A stretch of DNA of 6,717 nt from an uncultured Rhizobiaceae group bacterium (GCA_938009335.1 CALLHT010000117.1:1-6717); one strand, 5' to 3'; counted from the first letter of the stretch, positions 1 to 6,595 are shown. A program made the numbers and translations. Notes: a model not told the origin generated them from the sequence alone.

Positions 1-1424
1 ACCGCCAGAATGGCGTCGCCCTGGAACTGGGTCACCATGCCCTGCTCTTTTTCAATAATTGCCACGGCTTCTGAGAAAAAGCTGTTCATCGTATCAACCA
101 CCTGTTGTGGTGTCAGTTTCTCAGAGATGGTAGAAAATCCCACCAAGTCCAAAAACAATACGGTCGCTGTTGCATCACTCGGCTTAGCGATTTGATCATC
201 CGCAACCAATAATTCTGCGACATCTTGTGGAACATATTTGCCGAACAAATCTCTGATCCGCTCACGCTCTTTTAGTCCGTCAACCATACCATTGAAGGCG
301 CCTAACGCAGCTGAAAGCTCTCTTACCGGACTGTCTGGCAAAGGTTGTACGCTTTCTAATTGATTGTTCTGCACCAAATGCGCCGCTTCGGAGAGTTGTT
401 TTATAGGGCGCGCTGCTCTTCGGCCGAGCACAAACGCACCAATCATCGCAGCGACCAAAAGCCCGACACCAATCCCTGCCAGTGTTATGACGCGTCGAAT
501 CTCTACCGATGCAGTAGCAGCATCAAAATGGACGCCAATCAGAATACTCCCACCAGACTGCCTGCTGCGATCATTTTTGATGGCGAAAACACGCAAACCG
601 TCTTCGCTTTCAATGCCAAATGTCTCAACGCCGTTAATCTCATTGATCAGCCGCAGCTCCTGGCGCTCAACATCATTTAGATTCTTTATGTATGGGTCTT
701 TGAGGTCGTCAACCGATGGGCGTCCAACTTCTTCCATGCCTCTTAATTCTGGATGCGCAACAACCGTTTGCTCATCGAACAAAATGAAGCGCACTAAGTC
801 ATACCCTCGGAACGTCGCATTGGAAGCGAAGAGGTCAGAGAGCGACGATAGTTCGACGCGCATAGCAACGACGCCAAGATCTCCCTGCGGCGTTCTGGCC
901 GGAACAATAAACGTGCTTTTAGGCGTGCCATCCAATACGGACGGTCGTAGTACCCATACACCTTCCGGGGGTGGGCGTGTCTGAGGATTTATATCGCTCC
1001 GGTTGAGCGGTACACGCCAGGCTTCACGCCACTCTACCGAATGGGCTTCCTTGTTCACCGCATCATAGAACACACCCTCACCTTCCGGTGTTTGATAAGA
1101 AACCGCTGAAACTTGTGGCAAAACAGAAAGTGCACCATTCAGGGTTTGCGTAAATTTTAGTGAGTTCTCAGGATTGATGTTGCCGAGCGCGATTTCTGCC
1201 GCCAGCCATCTGGCCTGTTGCTGTACTGGTAAAAAGAAGTTGCCGGATTTTTGTTCCGCTTCATCGATCAGGCTCTCAAGCCTGGTGCTCAAACTGTTGC
1301 GGGTTGATTCAAGCGTTTCGGCCAGCGAGAAAAACAGAAGAACACCAGTTGAAATGAGCGCCAAGCTGCCGAAGGCAAGCGTTAGAGCGGTCGCTATTCC
1401 AAATCGCGGCTTTGGTTTTGCCAT
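1..1424 (-). CDS. Class III adenylate/guanylate cyclase with Cache-like sensor and HAMP domain (partial, C-terminus outside window)
   Basis: This is an inner-membrane receptor that would convert ATP (or GTP) to a cyclic nucleotide in response to a periplasmic signal. It starts at 1424 (MAKPKPRFGIA) and stays open for 474 codons to the window edge. A transmembrane helix lies at about residues 8-33. An extracytoplasmic region of about 280 residues follows, with a Cache-like stretch (FILFDEQTVVAHPELRG, about 213-229). A second helix (about 312-334) leads into a HAMP region (about 335-388) and the linker RDLFGKYVPQDVAELL that opens many bacterial cyclase domains. The catalytic domain shows FLDLVGF, with first metal-binding Asp426, and TQFQGDAILA, with second metal-binding Asp470. 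The usual purine-binding Lys is Gln466. The transition-state Asn/Arg residues lie beyond the edge, so activity cannot be judged. The nearest purine-rich ribosome site, AGAGG, is rather far (about 15 bases) from ATG, but no better in-frame start is visible. Confidence 0.93.
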   Translation of the reverse strand, partial: MAKPKPRFGIATALTLAFGSLALISTGVLLFFSLAETLESTRNSLSTRLESLIDEAEQKSGNFFLPVQQQARWLAAEIALGNINPENSLKFTQTLNGALSVLPQVSAVSYQTPEGEGVFYDAVNKEAHSVEWREAWRVPLNRSDINPQTRPPPEGVWVLRPSVLDGTPKSTFIVPARTPQGDLGVVAMRVELSSLSDLFASNATFRGYDLVRFILFDEQTVVAHPELRGMEEVGRPSVDDLKDPYIKNLNDVERQELRLINEINGVETFGIESEDGLRVFAIKNDRSRQSGGSILIGVHFDAATASVEIRRVITLAGIGVGLLVAAMIGAFVLGRRAARPIKQLSEAAHLVQNNQLESVQPLPDSPVRELSAALGAFNGMVDGLKERERIRDLFGKYVPQDVAELLVADDQIAKPSDATATVLFLDLVGFSTISEKLTPQQVVDTMNSFFSEAVAIIEKEQGMVTQFQGDAILA

Positions 1425-1527
1425 ACTGTTTACGCGAATCCTCTGGCGTGACTTCTAAGAAACAACATTCAGCAGTTATGCCAATAGATCAAGGCATCAC
1501 TATACAATTTGGCGGTATGGTTCGGGA

Positions 1528-2664
1528 CTAGCGCAACCCCAGCTTAGACAGTAATCTGTGTCGCTTCATCAGCCACCAACCTGCTTCAATCGGTGCCAGC
1601 TCATGATGTTGATTATCGCCAAGGAGCTTTGCCGCCTTGAGCGGCCAATTTGGATCATCCAGAAGTTCTCTTGCCAAGGCAATCATATCGACGGTCTCAC
1701 CCGCAACCAACTTCTCACATTGCTCTGCATCCCAAAGAAACCCAACGCCCATGGTGGATATGTCTGCGGTTTCTCTGATTTGACCCGCGAACGGTGTCTG
1801 GAACCCCTGCTCTATTACCATACGGCGCGGACGTTCTTTGCCACCAATCCCACCGGTCGAAACATCAATCATGTCTACGCCTGCCAGTTTCAAAGCTCTT
1901 GAGATTTTTATCGTGTCGTCAACTTCTAAACCGCCATCGAGCCAGTCTGTTGCGGAAAGCCTGAATGCGAGCGGTAGATCAGTTGGCCAGTTTGCTCTGA
2001 TTGAGTTTGCCACTTCGACAGCAAAACGAGTTCGGTTTTCTAAAGACCCTCCCCATTCATCCGTCCGTTGATTGGCGATTGGTGAAAGAAACTGGTGGAC
2101 CAAAAATCCATGCGCCGCATAGACCTCGATAATTTTGAACCCGGCTTCATAGGATCTGCGTGCCGCTTCTCCAAAGGACTGAATGACCCGATCTATGTCG
2201 GCAACGGTCATTTCCTGCGGCGTTGGCCACCCGTCCGCATACGGAATGGCTGATGGCGCAATCGCTGTCCACGGATACTCTTGCCGATCGCGAATATCTT
2301 CATCATCAACCGGAGTTTCATTGTGCCAAGGCCGCCGCTCAGAGGCTTTTCTGCCTGCATGACCCAATTGAATACCCGGAACAGCGCCTTCCGCTTCCAA
2401 GAATGAAGTGATCTCTTTTAGGCCAGCGATCTGTTTATCATCCCAAAGCCCCAGATCTCCATGGGTTCTGCGCCCCTCTTTCTCAACGGCTGTTGCTTCT
2501 GCATAAACAAGCCCCGCACCCCCAATCGCGAACCGACCAAGATGAACCAGGTGCCAAGAATTGGATAAGCCATTCTTTGCGCGATACTGGCTCATGGGAG
2601 AGACAGCAATGCGGTTTTTAAAGGTCACACTACGAAGTTGAAACGACGAGAAAAGATGGCTCAT
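1528..2664 (-). CDS. Old Yellow Enzyme family NADH:flavin oxidoreductase (YqjM/XenA-like) with altered active site
   Basis: This is a soluble FMN-binding TIM-barrel protein of 378 residues, expected to oxidise NAD(P)H and reduce activated alkenes or similar electrophiles. Family marks run in order: AVSPMSQY (residues 20-27), the conserved GIQLGHAGRKAS (97-108), AAHGFLVHQFLSP (183-195), the highly conserved NQRTDEWGGSLENRTRF (198-214), FRLSATD (234-240), and the phosphate-binding end ARELLDDPNW (331-340). Several positions depart from YqjM and XenA. The redox-tuning Cys is Ser25, the first His of the substrate-binding H-x-x-H pair is Tyr182, and the following Tyr is Phe187. The C-terminal arginine finger is replaced by Ala361 in EAGW, and about 15 basic residues extend past that point. 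His185 is kept. The physiological substrate is unknown. The start at 2664 has only a weak TGGA about nine bases upstream. The gene lies 93 bases downstream of pcs on the same strand, with a palindrome in the gap. Confidence 0.93.
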   Translation of the reverse strand: MSHLFSSFQLRSVTFKNRIAVSPMSQYRAKNGLSNSWHLVHLGRFAIGGAGLVYAEATAVEKEGRRTHGDLGLWDDKQIAGLKEITSFLEAEGAVPGIQLGHAGRKASERRPWHNETPVDDEDIRDRQEYPWTAIAPSAIPYADGWPTPQEMTVADIDRVIQSFGEAARRSYEAGFKIIEVYAAHGFLVHQFLSPIANQRTDEWGGSLENRTRFAVEVANSIRANWPTDLPLAFRLSATDWLDGGLEVDDTIKISRALKLAGVDMIDVSTGGIGGKERPRRMVIEQGFQTPFAGQIRETADISTMGVGFLWDAEQCEKLVAGETVDMIALARELLDDPNWPLKAAKLLGDNQHHELAPIEAGWWLMKRHRLLSKLGLR

Positions 2665-2682
2665 TCATGCAAATCCATTTTT

Positions 2683-2695
2683 TGAAATTATTTCA
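2683..2695. promoter_or_regulatory. 13-bp perfect palindrome upstream of the Old Yellow Enzyme gene (candidate operator)
   Basis: TGAAATTATTTCA is a perfect inverted repeat with 6-base arms and one central base. It lies about 19 bases before the ATG at 2664. On the minus strand it contains TAATTT, which could serve as a -10 element with GTTGCG 16 bases upstream. A repressor bound here would cover the promoter. The assignment rests on symmetry and position only. Confidence 0.35.
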
Positions 2696-2757
2696 GCCAA
2701 TAGCACCGCAACATCCGGGAGAATATTCACAAAGCCTAAGAAACCCGTGATATGCGG

Positions 2758-3501
2758 TTATCGTAATTTACCAGCCATTTGCAAAACGAAGCCAATACAA
2801 AACAAATAGATGCTGCAAGCGATAAAGATAGCATCTAACGCCTTGGGATTATCGAGGTCAAAATAAACCGCGATTAATCCGCTGACGCCCCACAACACAA
2901 TCGCCGCAATATTGATGGGTCGCAGAATTTTCACACGCCCAGGATGGATGAAAATAATCGGTGTAAACGTCAAAATCGCTGCCAGCACAATGATTGCCAT
3001 TGAAAAATTCGCAGATGGTGACACCACAAACAAGGCGAAAACCACCATGTTCCAGCATACGGGGAAGCCTTTAAATCCATAATCTTCCGTCTTGATACTG
3101 GTATCTGCATAGTAGATGGCGCTTGTAATGACGATCGCCGCAGCAGCGGTAAAAGAATAGAACTGGCTAATAAGCTCTTCGCGCCGTCCAAGTGCATCTG
3201 TGTGGTCCAAGAGACCACTTTGATAGAGGATGAATGCCGGGATCATGACATAAGTCGTGTAGTCGATTACGTTATCTAACGTATCGCCCGACCAGTGCGG
3301 CCACCATTTTTTGACTTCTAGTTTCCGAGCAAGTGGGCCATCAATCCCATCGACAATCAATGCCATGCCAAGCCAGAAGAAAGCGCCGGTGAAATCGTCT
3401 TCTGCTGCAGAAACAATCGACAGAAATGCAAGAAAAGCACCTGATGCTGTCAAAATATGTACGCCGAACGCCCACAACGCTGAGCGGGATATACCAAACA
3501 T
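2758..3501 (-). CDS. pcs: Phosphatidylcholine synthase (CDP-diacylglycerol-choline O-phosphatidyltransferase)
   Basis: Pcs is an integral inner-membrane enzyme that condenses CDP-diacylglycerol with choline to give phosphatidylcholine and CMP, the one-step route found in rhizobia, Brucella and relatives. The protein has 247 residues and carries the modified CDP-alcohol phosphotransferase signature DG-x2-AR-x12-G-x3-D-x3-D. Its residues are Asp54, Gly55, Ala58, Arg59, Gly72, Asp76 and Asp80. Other stretches match rhizobial Pcs as I remember it: VHILTASGAFLAFL near the N-terminus, WSGDTLDNVIDY, SAIYYAD, GFPVCWNMVVF, and an IHPGRVKILRPIN stretch between helices. About eight hydrophobic segments are visible. 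I chose the start at 3501 because GGGAG lies about nine bases upstream and the N-terminus then matches the family length. An in-frame ATG at 3540 would add 13 residues (MITNCGCFWESAA), but its only GGG abuts the codon. The gene is transcribed away from the UbiH-type gene. Confidence 0.95.
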   Translation of the reverse strand: MFGISRSALWAFGVHILTASGAFLAFLSIVSAAEDDFTGAFFWLGMALIVDGIDGPLARKLEVKKWWPHWSGDTLDNVIDYTTYVMIPAFILYQSGLLDHTDALGRREELISQFYSFTAAAAIVITSAIYYADTSIKTEDYGFKGFPVCWNMVVFALFVVSPSANFSMAIIVLAAILTFTPIIFIHPGRVKILRPINIAAIVLWGVSGLIAVYFDLDNPKALDAIFIACSIYLFCIGFVLQMAGKLR

Positions 3502-3615
3502 TGCCGCGGACTCCCAAAAACACCCACAGTTGGTTATCATCCCTGTGCCGATCTGTCATCTTTGAATTTTCGACAAACTTGCTCATCTCCTATTTAAACA
3601 AGAACGCGATAAATC
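3502..3615. promoter_or_regulatory. Divergent intergenic region between pcs and the UbiH-type gene
   Basis: This short region must hold the promoters for two genes read in opposite directions. Towards the plus-strand gene, TTCGAC (3569-3574) and TATTTA (3591-3596) with 16 bases between them form a possible -35/-10 pair. Its leader would be only about 13 bases. I could not pick out a convincing promoter for pcs. Low confidence in any exact element. Confidence 0.3.
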
Positions 3616-4788
3616 ATGAATTCTGAATCTTTTGACATTGTTGTAAGTGGCGGCGGATTGGTTGGTAAAACAGCCGCAATTGCGTTAGCGCAAGCTGGAT
3701 GGCACGTTGGTATTTGCGCCCCCAAGACTGATTGGGTCGATCAGCGCACCACAGCGTTTTTATGGGACACCGCATCGTTCTTCGAAACGCTTGGACTGTG
3801 GGACATACTGAAAACAAAGGCCTTTCCCCTAAAGACAATGCGCATTGTGGATGGAACAAACCGGTTATTCCGCGCACCGCAAGTGGATTTCAGCTCTTCT
3901 GAAATTGATCTAGAGGCTTTTGGGTTCAATCTAAAGAACAGCGATATTCTAAGTGCCGCTGACGAAGCGCTGGCAGAAAACCATGTTACCCAAATCGATG
4001 GAATGCTTTCGGAAATTATTGCAAGCGATAATGGATATGAGTTGAGCGTTGATCAAAACGGTTCACCTCTGAAGATCAAATGCGGGTTCTTGATTGGCGC
4101 AGATGGACGTGATTCGACAGTCAGGAAAACGCTTTTTCCTGGTGAGCGTAAATGGTCTTATCCTCAGCAAGCCTTTGTGGTGGATTTTGAGCACGAACAT
4201 TCAACACAGTTTGTAAGTACTGAATTCCATACAGAGACTGGCCCGTTCACGATTGTGCCGCATAGCCACAACCGGGCGGGCTTGGTTTGGCTGGAAACGC
4301 CTGAGCGGGTATCTGAGGTTATATCTTTGGATCAAGCGGCACTTGAGATTGTGTTAGAGGAAAAAATGCAATCCTTCCTTGGCAAAATCAGCCTGGCTTC
4401 CAAACCGGCAAGCTTTCCTATCGCCGGATTGATTGCCAATACGTTTGGGGAAGGCAATGCAGCTATCATTGGTGAAGCAGCGCACGTCTTCCCCCCCATT
4501 GGCGCTCAAGGTTTTAATCTCGGTGCGCGAGACATTCGCGATTTGGTGGAAACGCTCAAACGCCACACAAATACCGAGAACCGTGGGCAGATCTATCAAC
4601 GTTCACGCAAAGCCGACATTGAAACCAGAACTTTGGGCGTGGATATGCTGAACCGTAGTCTATTGTCTGGGTTTATACCGAATCAAATATTAAGATCTGG
4701 CGGTTTGTACGCACTGGGGAAAGTGGCGCCTGTGCGTAAACTGGCCATGAAAATGGGAATTTCACCCTCATTTTCATTGAACAGTTGA
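3616..4788 (+). CDS. UbiH/UbiF/Coq6-family FAD-dependent hydroxylase, probably ubiquinone biosynthesis
   Basis: This is a class A flavoprotein monooxygenase of 390 residues, expected to hydroxylate the ring of a polyprenylated ubiquinone precursor using O2 and NAD(P)H at the cytoplasmic face of the membrane. The N-terminal Rossmann motif is SGGGLVGKTAAIALAQAGW, with Gly12, Gly14 and Gly17 contacting ADP. An Arg (R43) in the DQRTTAF stretch follows. The DG motif is GADGRDSTVR (161-170). The second FAD motif is IIGEAAHVFPPIGAQGFNLG (284-303), which has Glu287 where most relatives have Asp. The C-terminus is short and has no extra domain. Alphaproteobacteria use several paralogues (UbiH, UbiF, UbiL, UbiM) of differing ring-position specificity. 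I cannot tell which this is, so no symbol is given. The ATG at 3616 has only a weak purine-rich site upstream. The gene stands alone on its strand until hspQ, 80 bases later. Confidence 0.88.
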   Translation: MNSESFDIVVSGGGLVGKTAAIALAQAGWHVGICAPKTDWVDQRTTAFLWDTASFFETLGLWDILKTKAFPLKTMRIVDGTNRLFRAPQVDFSSSEIDLEAFGFNLKNSDILSAADEALAENHVTQIDGMLSEIIASDNGYELSVDQNGSPLKIKCGFLIGADGRDSTVRKTLFPGERKWSYPQQAFVVDFEHEHSTQFVSTEFHTETGPFTIVPHSHNRAGLVWLETPERVSEVISLDQAALEIVLEEKMQSFLGKISLASKPASFPIAGLIANTFGEGNAAIIGEAAHVFPPIGAQGFNLGARDIRDLVETLKRHTNTENRGQIYQRSRKADIETRTLGVDMLNRSLLSGFIPNQILRSGGLYALGKVAPVRKLAMKMGISPSFSLNS

Positions 4789-4806
4789 ATTTCTAGTAAA
4801 ATTCAA
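4785..4806. repeat. Perfect 8-bp inverted repeat over the UbiH-type stop codon (weak terminator or hspQ operator)
   Basis: The arms are TTGAATTT (4785-4792) and AAATTCAA (4799-4806), with a six-base loop CTAGTA. The left arm includes the TGA stop at 4786-4788. TATTTTT follows directly, as in a factor-independent terminator, but the stem is nearly all A-T and would be unstable in RNA. It also overlaps a possible hspQ promoter. Confidence 0.5.
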
Positions 4807-4812
4807 TATTTT
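4785..4812 (+). promoter_or_regulatory. Candidate promoter for the hspQ-like gene
   Basis: TTGAAT (4785-4790) and TATTTT (4807-4812), 16 bases apart, fit a vegetative promoter. GTTGAA at 4784 is also near the CTTGAA -35 of alphaproteobacterial RpoH promoters, which would suit a heat-shock gene. The downstream half does not match the RpoH -10 well. The predicted leader is about 50 bases. Confidence 0.3.
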
Positions 4813-4868
4813 TGGCGTCGAACAAAGTGGCGGCTTGGGGTTCTGGTCATCTTTGAAGAGGCATACGC

Positions 4869-5195
4869 ATGATACGGTCTGCAAAATATTCTATTGGGCA
4901 AGTTGTGAAGCACCGGGTTTATCCATTTCGCGGCGTCATTTTTGACGTTGATCCTGTGTTTGATAACACCGATGAATGGTATGAGGCTATTCCAGAGGAT
5001 ATTCGCCCTAATAAGAACCAGCCGTTTTATCACTTATTCGCAGAGAATGACGAAACAGAGTACGTGGCCTATGTCTCGGAGCAGAACCTTTTGGAAGATG
5101 CGACCGGACTGCCACTAAGGCATCCTGAAATCGATGAAATTTTTACGATTGCGGATGACGGCTCTTACCGGGCGCGTGAAGCATACCAGCATTAG
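4869..5195 (+). CDS. hspQ: HspQ family protein (YccV-like, hemimethylated-DNA-binding domain)
   Basis: HspQ is a small cytoplasmic protein. In enterobacteria it is heat-inducible, acts as a specificity-enhancing factor and substrate of the Lon protease, and binds hemimethylated DNA in vitro. The 108-residue protein covers the whole family domain. It shows KYSIGQVVKHRVYPFRGVIF (6-25), the conserved FDVDPVFDNTDEWYEAIP (25-42), the NQPFYHLFAE core (50-59), the YVAYVSEQNLL strand (65-75), and a closing HPEIDEIF (85-92). Length is normal for the family. The start at 4869 is well supported by GAGG seven bases upstream. Whether the E. coli role carries over to this organism is inference. The gene converges on the ialB pair, with a shared terminator between them. 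Confidence 0.93.
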   Translation: MIRSAKYSIGQVVKHRVYPFRGVIFDVDPVFDNTDEWYEAIPEDIRPNKNQPFYHLFAENDETEYVAYVSEQNLLEDATGLPLRHPEIDEIFTIADDGSYRAREAYQH

Positions 5196-5217
5196 GCCGC
5201 ATCGATTCGTCAGCCAT

Positions 5218-5246
5218 AAAAAAAGCGCCCCAGAGGCGCTTTTTTC
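5218..5246. terminator. Bidirectional factor-independent terminator between hspQ and the ialB pair
   Basis: A run of A, then GCGCC (5225-5229), a five-base loop CCAGA, GGCGC (5235-5239) and TTTTTT (5240-5245) form a symmetric hairpin. Because the A-run and T-run flank the stem, it works as a terminator in both directions. It sits 22 bases after the hspQ stop and 15 bases past the end of the downstream ialB-like gene. Confidence 0.92.
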
Positions 5247-5261
5247 AGTTTTAAATTCTGA

Positions 5262-5873
5262 TTAGTTGGACGAACCGCCCTGCTCGTTTTCCAGCTCTTC
5301 AGCCTTCTTTTTTAGCTGATCAGCCAGATTTTGCTGTCGTGTCGCTGCATCATCACGTTTTCTTGGCGGGCCATCATAAGCTGCGGTAAAGCCTTTCAGT
5401 GTTACAGGAACCGGATTTTCCTTGCCCTGAAAATTGATGGTTGTGATTTCTAGTCCACCACCGCGTTTAAAGATATTGACCAAACTGTCATCCAAACGGA
5501 CCTCCGCATTGCATCCTTGCGGACGGCAGTAGAGATACGGAATAGAGGTAGCCTGTTTTCCGTCAACCCGAATTTGGATGCCTTGTGGCAGAGAGCGACC
5601 CGTTGGCACAACAATTTGAAATACACGTCGCTCTACTTTGCCGGTGATTTCTACCAGATTAAGGGTCGTAAGATTTGCACCATTGCCAGCTAAAACACGA
5701 AACTGAACGTTACAAATCTTGCTTTCATCACGTTCATCGCACGTTTTAAACCAACCCGATGCACGAGCCTGATTAGAATTCCCCTGCTGCTGTGCGTTAG
5801 CATGACCAGAAAACGCAAAGAGCGCAGCTGACATGGCAATCGTTGAGCAAAGCTTTTTTGAAAGAGTTCTCAT
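5262..5873 (-). CDS. IalB-family (invasion-associated locus B) secreted protein, downstream copy
   Basis: This is a periplasmic or cell-envelope protein of 203 residues named after Bartonella IalB, which is linked to erythrocyte invasion. The family is widespread in free-living alphaproteobacteria and its biochemical role is unknown. A signal peptide with a KK-containing N-region and a hydrophobic core ends at HANA, with cleavage expected after Ala27. The mature domain opens with SGWFKTC and has four cysteines, 45, 54, 116 and 121, in the spacing shared with its neighbour; they probably form disulfides. The conserved core includes KICNVQF, EITGKVERRVFQIVVPTGR and FQGKENPVPVTLKGFTAAYDG. A charged helical tail runs from about 171 to 197. 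I chose the start at 5873 over the in-frame ATG at 5897 because GGGA lies seven bases upstream and the signal peptide then begins properly (MRTLSKK). It lies 24 bases after the upstream paralogue, probably as one operon. Confidence 0.9.
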   Translation of the reverse strand: MRTLSKKLCSTIAMSAALFAFSGHANAQQQGNSNQARASGWFKTCDERDESKICNVQFRVLAGNGANLTTLNLVEITGKVERRVFQIVVPTGRSLPQGIQIRVDGKQATSIPYLYCRPQGCNAEVRLDDSLVNIFKRGGGLEITTINFQGKENPVPVTLKGFTAAYDGPPRKRDDAATRQQNLADQLKKKAEELENEQGGSSN

Positions 5874-5897
5874 TTTTGTTTCCCGCTCCCGATCCAA

Positions 5898-6530
5898 TTA
5901 ATTATCCGTGCCGGTTGCTTCACCGGATCTGGCTTTTTCTTGTGCTTCCTGAAGCTTCTTGAGAATGTCGGTAGACTTCTCTTTCAACTCTTCTTCCAAC
6001 TTTTTCTGGCGAGCTGCAAGCTCGTCGCGCTGGATGGGTGCGCCATCATACGCTGCAGAAAATCCATCGAGGGTAATATCGATCGGATTTTCCTTACCCT
6101 GCCAATTCACCGAAAGGATATTGATCCCGGTGCCGGCTTTCAAATCTGCTACGATTGCATCATCAAGCGGCAATTCCGCCGCACAAATCCGAGGAGTGCA
6201 GAATGAGTAAGGAACTTTTCTTGCTTCTTTCTCACCAATCTTTACCTGCAGTCCAGGAGGCACCATACGTCCGGTTGGAACCGTAACCTGAAAAATCTTA
6301 CGTTCGGATTCGCCGGTAATTTCCGCCAGATTGACCGAAGTGATAACCTGACCAGTCGATGCAACCGCCTGATACTGCACATTGCATATTTTGGTATTAC
6401 CCTGATCTGAACAGGCTTTATACCATCCGCTGGATTTGTGAGTTTCCTGCGCAAAACCAGCAGACACAAAAGCGCCCGCTGCCAATGGAATAGCCCCAAG
6501 CATTGAAAGTGCAAAAACACGAGTTTGCAT
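5898..6530 (-). CDS. IalB-family (invasion-associated locus B) secreted protein, upstream copy
   Basis: This is the paralogue of the adjacent 203-residue protein and the first gene of the pair, with 210 residues. A signal peptide (MQTRVFALSMLGAIPLAAG) is followed by likely cleavage after Ala27 in SAGFA. The mature part opens with SSGWYKAC. The four cysteines, 40, 49, 111 and 116, align without gaps to those of the neighbour. Shared blocks are KICNVQY, EITGESERKIFQVTVPTGR, and NWQGKENPIDITLDGFSAAYDG. The C-terminal third (about 166-202) is rich in Glu, Lys and Arg with regular Leu/Ile, which suggests a coiled coil. The start at 6530 has GGGA five bases upstream. A longer reading frame to 6638 adds 36 residues ahead of the signal peptide and is not credible. 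The family function is not established, and a link to invasion here would be extrapolation. Confidence 0.9.
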   Translation of the reverse strand: MQTRVFALSMLGAIPLAAGAFVSAGFAQETHKSSGWYKACSDQGNTKICNVQYQAVASTGQVITSVNLAEITGESERKIFQVTVPTGRMVPPGLQVKIGEKEARKVPYSFCTPRICAAELPLDDAIVADLKAGTGINILSVNWQGKENPIDITLDGFSAAYDGAPIQRDELAARQKKLEEELKEKSTDILKKLQEAQEKARSGEATGTDN

Positions 6531-6567
6531 AAACTTCCCTTTATTTTTCGACACGAATGTCAATTCT

Positions 6568-6595
6568 AAATTATGGCAGAGCTTACTCAACACAA
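6568..6595 (-). promoter_or_regulatory. Candidate promoter for the ialB pair
   Basis: On the minus strand TTGTGT (6590-6595) and TAATTT (6568-6573) are 16 bases apart. The predicted leader is about 30 bases before the ATG at 6530. The surrounding 6531-6717 region is A/T-rich and I see no coding sequence in it. The match to consensus is only moderate. Confidence 0.3.

Noticed and set aside
364..984. A 206-codon open frame on the plus strand
   Set aside because: It lies opposite the cyclase sensor region. The minus strand carries recognisable Cache, HAMP and cyclase motifs in one continuous frame, and the plus-strand translation matches no family I recognise.
1478..1497. Imperfect dyad with ATGCC and GGCAT arms between the cyclase and Old Yellow Enzyme genes
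   Set aside because: The arms are only five bases with a ten-base spacer and no T-run, so chance is a sufficient explanation. It is not convincing as terminator or operator.
2721..2757. Possible terminator after pcs
   Set aside because: Only a four-base CGGG/CCCG pairing across a long loop is present, with no T-run, so I do not call a terminator; pcs and the next gene could be read together.
3341..3586. An 81-codon minus-strand frame overlapping the pcs N-terminus, beginning MSKFVENSK
   Set aside because: AGGAG directly abuts its ATG with no spacer, the product is Cys/Arg-rich and unlike any family, and it is out of frame with the clear Pcs sequence. I found no sign that it is a frameshifted part of pcs.
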